A DNA stretch of 59,355 nucleotides from Flexilinea sp. (lineage in GTDB: Bacteria > Chloroflexota > Anaerolineae > Anaerolineales > Anaerolineaceae): positions 1-59,355 of the forward strand of contig JAFRIR010000052.1 of NCBI GenBank assembly GCA_017432685.1, written 5' to 3'. A program made the translations under genes and the position numbers. Under the pieces are notes generated by a model that saw only the letters and a list, made by a program, of their open reading frames with translations, did not search any database and had not been told where the DNA came from. How positions within the stretch are numbered: position 1 is the stretch's first letter; the number at the start of each line of letters is the position of its first letter. Below are positions 58,031 to 59,355 of this stretch, piece after piece.

Positions 58031-58059
58031 TTGACTTTTGCAATCCAATGTTGTATAAT
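58031..58059 (+). promoter_or_regulatory. Promoter of the deleted Rpn copy
   Basis: TTGACT (58031-58036), 17-nt spacer, TATAAT (58054-58059); same layout as the full-length Rpn gene promoter. Confidence 0.8.
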
Positions 58060-58079
58060 GTATTTAAAGGAAGCGGATA

Positions 58080-58322
58080 TGGCCGAAAAAGATATCACAG
58101 AAAAAACACTGGAAGGATATAACGACGATGTCAGAATGGTTGGATAGAGTATTGAGAGAAAGTGAAGATAAAGGAGAGAAAAAAGGTAAGGCTGACGGAG
58201 AACGGATGATGGGAAAACTGATATCGTATCTCCTGAACCAGGGGCGGACAGAGGATCTCAGCCGTGCCGCGGTGGATCCGGAGTACCGAAATCAGCTCTA
58301 CCGGGAATTTCAAATCGCCTGA
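58080..58322 (+). pseudogene. Internally deleted Rpn nuclease copy
   Basis: ATG 58080 opens MAEKDITEKTLEGYNDD, the start of the Rpn protein at 6854, and then hits a stop at 58146 because the next segment, matching the C-terminal part of Rpn, is in another frame. About 200 codons covering the nuclease core are missing. Both parent sites contain ACGATGT, so the deletion probably went through this 7-bp microhomology. Confidence 0.75.
58128..58322 (+). CDS. Stand-alone Rpn C-terminal small protein
   Basis: 64 residues, starting at the Met that corresponds to the internal start at 6167 of the full-length gene (MSEWLDRVLRESEDKG in both) and ending in the same EFQIA tail. The deletion brought the Rpn promoter and an AAGGA site (58113-58117, 10 nt upstream) directly in front of it. 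The GKAEG repeats are shortened. If the C-terminal protein is an antitoxin, this is an orphan antitoxin able to act on the 5925-6854 nuclease in trans (inference). Confidence 0.6.
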   Translation: MSEWLDRVLRESEDKGEKKGKADGERMMGKLISYLLNQGRTEDLSRAAVDPEYRNQLYREFQIA

Positions 58323-58349
58323 GTTACTGAGGGGTTGGATTTCGGAGAC

Positions 58350-58384
58350 TCGTGCTTGTCATGAGTCGGAGGGATCCGACCCCG
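58350..58384. repeat. Partial GGGGTCAGATCC-family element
   Basis: Reads actcgtgcttgtcatgagtc then ggagggatccgacccc, related to the ends of the full element 30 bp further on. Confidence 0.5.
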
Positions 58385-58414
58385 AAGATTGAACAGCGGG
58401 CGCCTGCACCCGGC

Positions 58415-58481
58415 GGGGTCAGATCCCTCCGACTCTTCGCTCGTGCTCCGCACATCGCGCGAGTCTGCGGAATCTGACCCC
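58415..58481 (+). repeat. GGGGTCAGATCC repeat family, copy 2
   Basis: Near-identical to 392-458 with a few substitutions: same GGGGTCAGATCCCTCC start, CGCTCGTGC centre and GACCCC end. Confidence 0.8.
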
Positions 58482-58734
58482 CTGCGTTCCCTCTCTTGTC
58501 TAATCATATGTGATATTCGTCTTTATTGATGTCATATTTAGCAAAAACCTTTCATAATTGGCAATTTCTGAAAAAATACGTGGTATACTAATAACGGTTT
58601 GAACTGTCGGAGGACGGCGTCTTTGTGTTTTCATACCTGACGCTGCTTATAAAATCCCCCGGCGATGACCGAAAAATGTATAGATTACTTCCCGGCGCAG
58701 AGAACCGGGAATTGATGGGAAAATGCTGGTCGGA

Positions 58735-58817
58735 ACGGAGCACACGGAGACTGCTCTGTTGTTGACGCGAAGCCGTCAAAACAGGGCTGTATCTCGTGAT
58801 GCGTCATCCGGTTCTGA
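58735..58817 (+). repeat. CGAAGC-loop hairpin element, copy 5
   Basis: Inner TTGACG/CGTCAA around CGAAGC (58768-58773), middle CTGTT/AACAG, and outer GAAC/GTTC. It lies about 45 bp before the secreted repeat protein. The rest of 58482-58860 is AT-rich leader with no gene. Confidence 0.8.
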
Positions 58818-58860
58818 ACAGTGATAATGGGAAAACGTTTCGAGACAGGAGAAATGTACT

Positions 58861-59355
58861 ATGAAAAAAACTTTGATTTTCATTCTTGTTGTGTTGATGG
58901 CGCTGTTTGCCTTCGCAGTGATTTCTGCGAATGAAGGCGATACGCCGACTGAACTGCCCGCTGCTGATGTAGTGGTTGATCCGGCTGATTTGGAGAAAGG
59001 GACGGAAGAGGTTGAAGAGACTCCGACCGATACCGTCGACCCGACAGAAGAGATCGAAGAGACTCCGACCGATACCGCCGAACCGACGGAAGAGATCGAA
59101 GAGACACCTGCCGATACCGCCGAACCGACGGAAGAGATCGAAGAGACACCTGCCGATACCGCCGAACCGACAGAAGAGATCGAAGAGACACCTGCCGATA
59201 CCGTCGACCCGACAGAAGAGATCGAAGAGACTCCGACCGATACCGCCGAACCGACAGAAGAGATCGAAGAGACACCTGCCGATACCGTCGACCCGACAGA
59301 AGAGATCGAAGAGACTCCGACCGATACCGCCGAACCGACGGAAGAGATCGAAGAG
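58861..59355 (+). CDS. Secreted acidic repeat protein (partial, runs off the window)
   Basis: 165 residues visible, no stop. A signal peptide (residues 1-about 21, MKKTLIFILVVLMALFAF then AVISA) is followed by a short acidic region and, from 59020, eight exact-length 42-bp units encoding TP(T/A)DT(A/V)(E/D)PTEEIEE, continuing to the end. Units differ by a few codons: TPTDT or TPADT, AEP or VDP. The repeat region is extended, acidic and rich in Pro and Thr, fitting a cell-wall stalk or spacer. AGGAG nine bases upstream of the ATG. Confidence 0.8.
   Translation, partial: MKKTLIFILVVLMALFAFAVISANEGDTPTELPAADVVVDPADLEKGTEEVEETPTDTVDPTEEIEETPTDTAEPTEEIEETPADTAEPTEEIEETPADTAEPTEEIEETPADTVDPTEEIEETPTDTAEPTEEIEETPADTVDPTEEIEETPTDTAEPTEEIEE
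59020..59355 (+). repeat. 42-bp coding tandem repeat, eight units to the window edge
   Basis: Eight consecutive 42-bp units, each ending gaagagatcgaagag, with interchanged variants that suggest duplication and conversion. Unit number is likely variable. Confidence 0.9.

Noticed and set aside
58558-58589. Promoter TTGGCA/TATACT before the secreted repeat protein
   Set aside because: The spacer is 20 nt, too long for a confident call.
58880-59275. Minus-strand SLRSLLSVRRYR-type repeat protein
   Set aside because: Simple reverse reading of the 42-bp repeat whose plus frame has a signal peptide and ribosome-binding site.

Overview
The window reads as a piece of chromosome from an anaerobic bacterium, most likely an Anaerolineae-type member of the Chloroflexota (inference, not proven). 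Support comes from an LPxTG-type surface protein ending in its own sortase domain, a 7TM sensor-like protein next to an FtsK translocase, a Ycf46/DUF1257 pair beside an Hsp70 cluster, rubredoxin-linked oxygen defence, and several genes that appear to be transcribed without a leader. Base composition is uneven: most genes are GC-rich, with AT-rich islands at the adhesin head, the EcoRI-like system and the helicase loader/DUF3800 locus. No rRNA, tRNA or CRISPR array was seen.

Layout. 1-723: non-coding hairpin repeats (REP-like). 724-5757: giant pilin-like adhesin fused to a sortase. 5925-6854 (-): Rpn-family PD-(D/E)XK nuclease with a probable gene-within-a-gene. 7018-11835: acetyltransferase, 7TM protein, FtsK. 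12029-14827: CDP-alcohol phosphotransferase, a Phd/ParE-type toxin-antitoxin pair, Lgt, acetyltransferase. 15036-19290: sugar ABC transporter and D-lyxose isomerase. 19317-23861: Nudix, TetR, then an oxidative-stress group (ferritin-like protein, OhrR-like regulator, peroxiredoxin remnant, lactamase-rubredoxin fusion) and a PhzF gene that has lost its start codon. 23969-36429: zinc-ribbon membrane protein, then DnaJ, DnaK, TPR, Ycf46-like AAA, an EcoRI-like restriction-modification pair, DUF1257, a decayed zeta-toxin locus, a propeller protein and an SprT-like protease. 36608-42682: DUF35 protein, an unknown gene, a bifunctional nuclease, and a primosome set (DnaB, DnaD-like, tandem DnaC-like loader). 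42722-43532: a small structured RNA unit and DUF3800. 43587-49863: dipeptidase, membrane protein, atypical response regulator, ECF S component, HAD hydrolase, S41 protease, S1 protein. 50021-57862: ProB, ProA, membrane protein, QueA and RuvB (both -), HisS. 57863-59355: repeats, an internally deleted Rpn copy, and the start of a secreted repeat protein.

Three features recur across the window. First, many intergenic spacers are degenerate tandem arrays with a strict 7-nt period, sometimes filling the whole gap from stop codon to start codon. Second, a hairpin family with an invariant CGAAGC loop and covarying stems occurs at least five times. Third, several accessory genes are decayed by internal deletion or start loss (peroxiredoxin, Rpn copy, zeta toxin, PhzF). 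The strongest candidates for new biology are the self-contained adhesin-sortase, the Rpn nuclease with its internal C-terminal protein plus a stand-alone copy of that protein, and the promoter-RNA-terminator unit in front of DUF3800.
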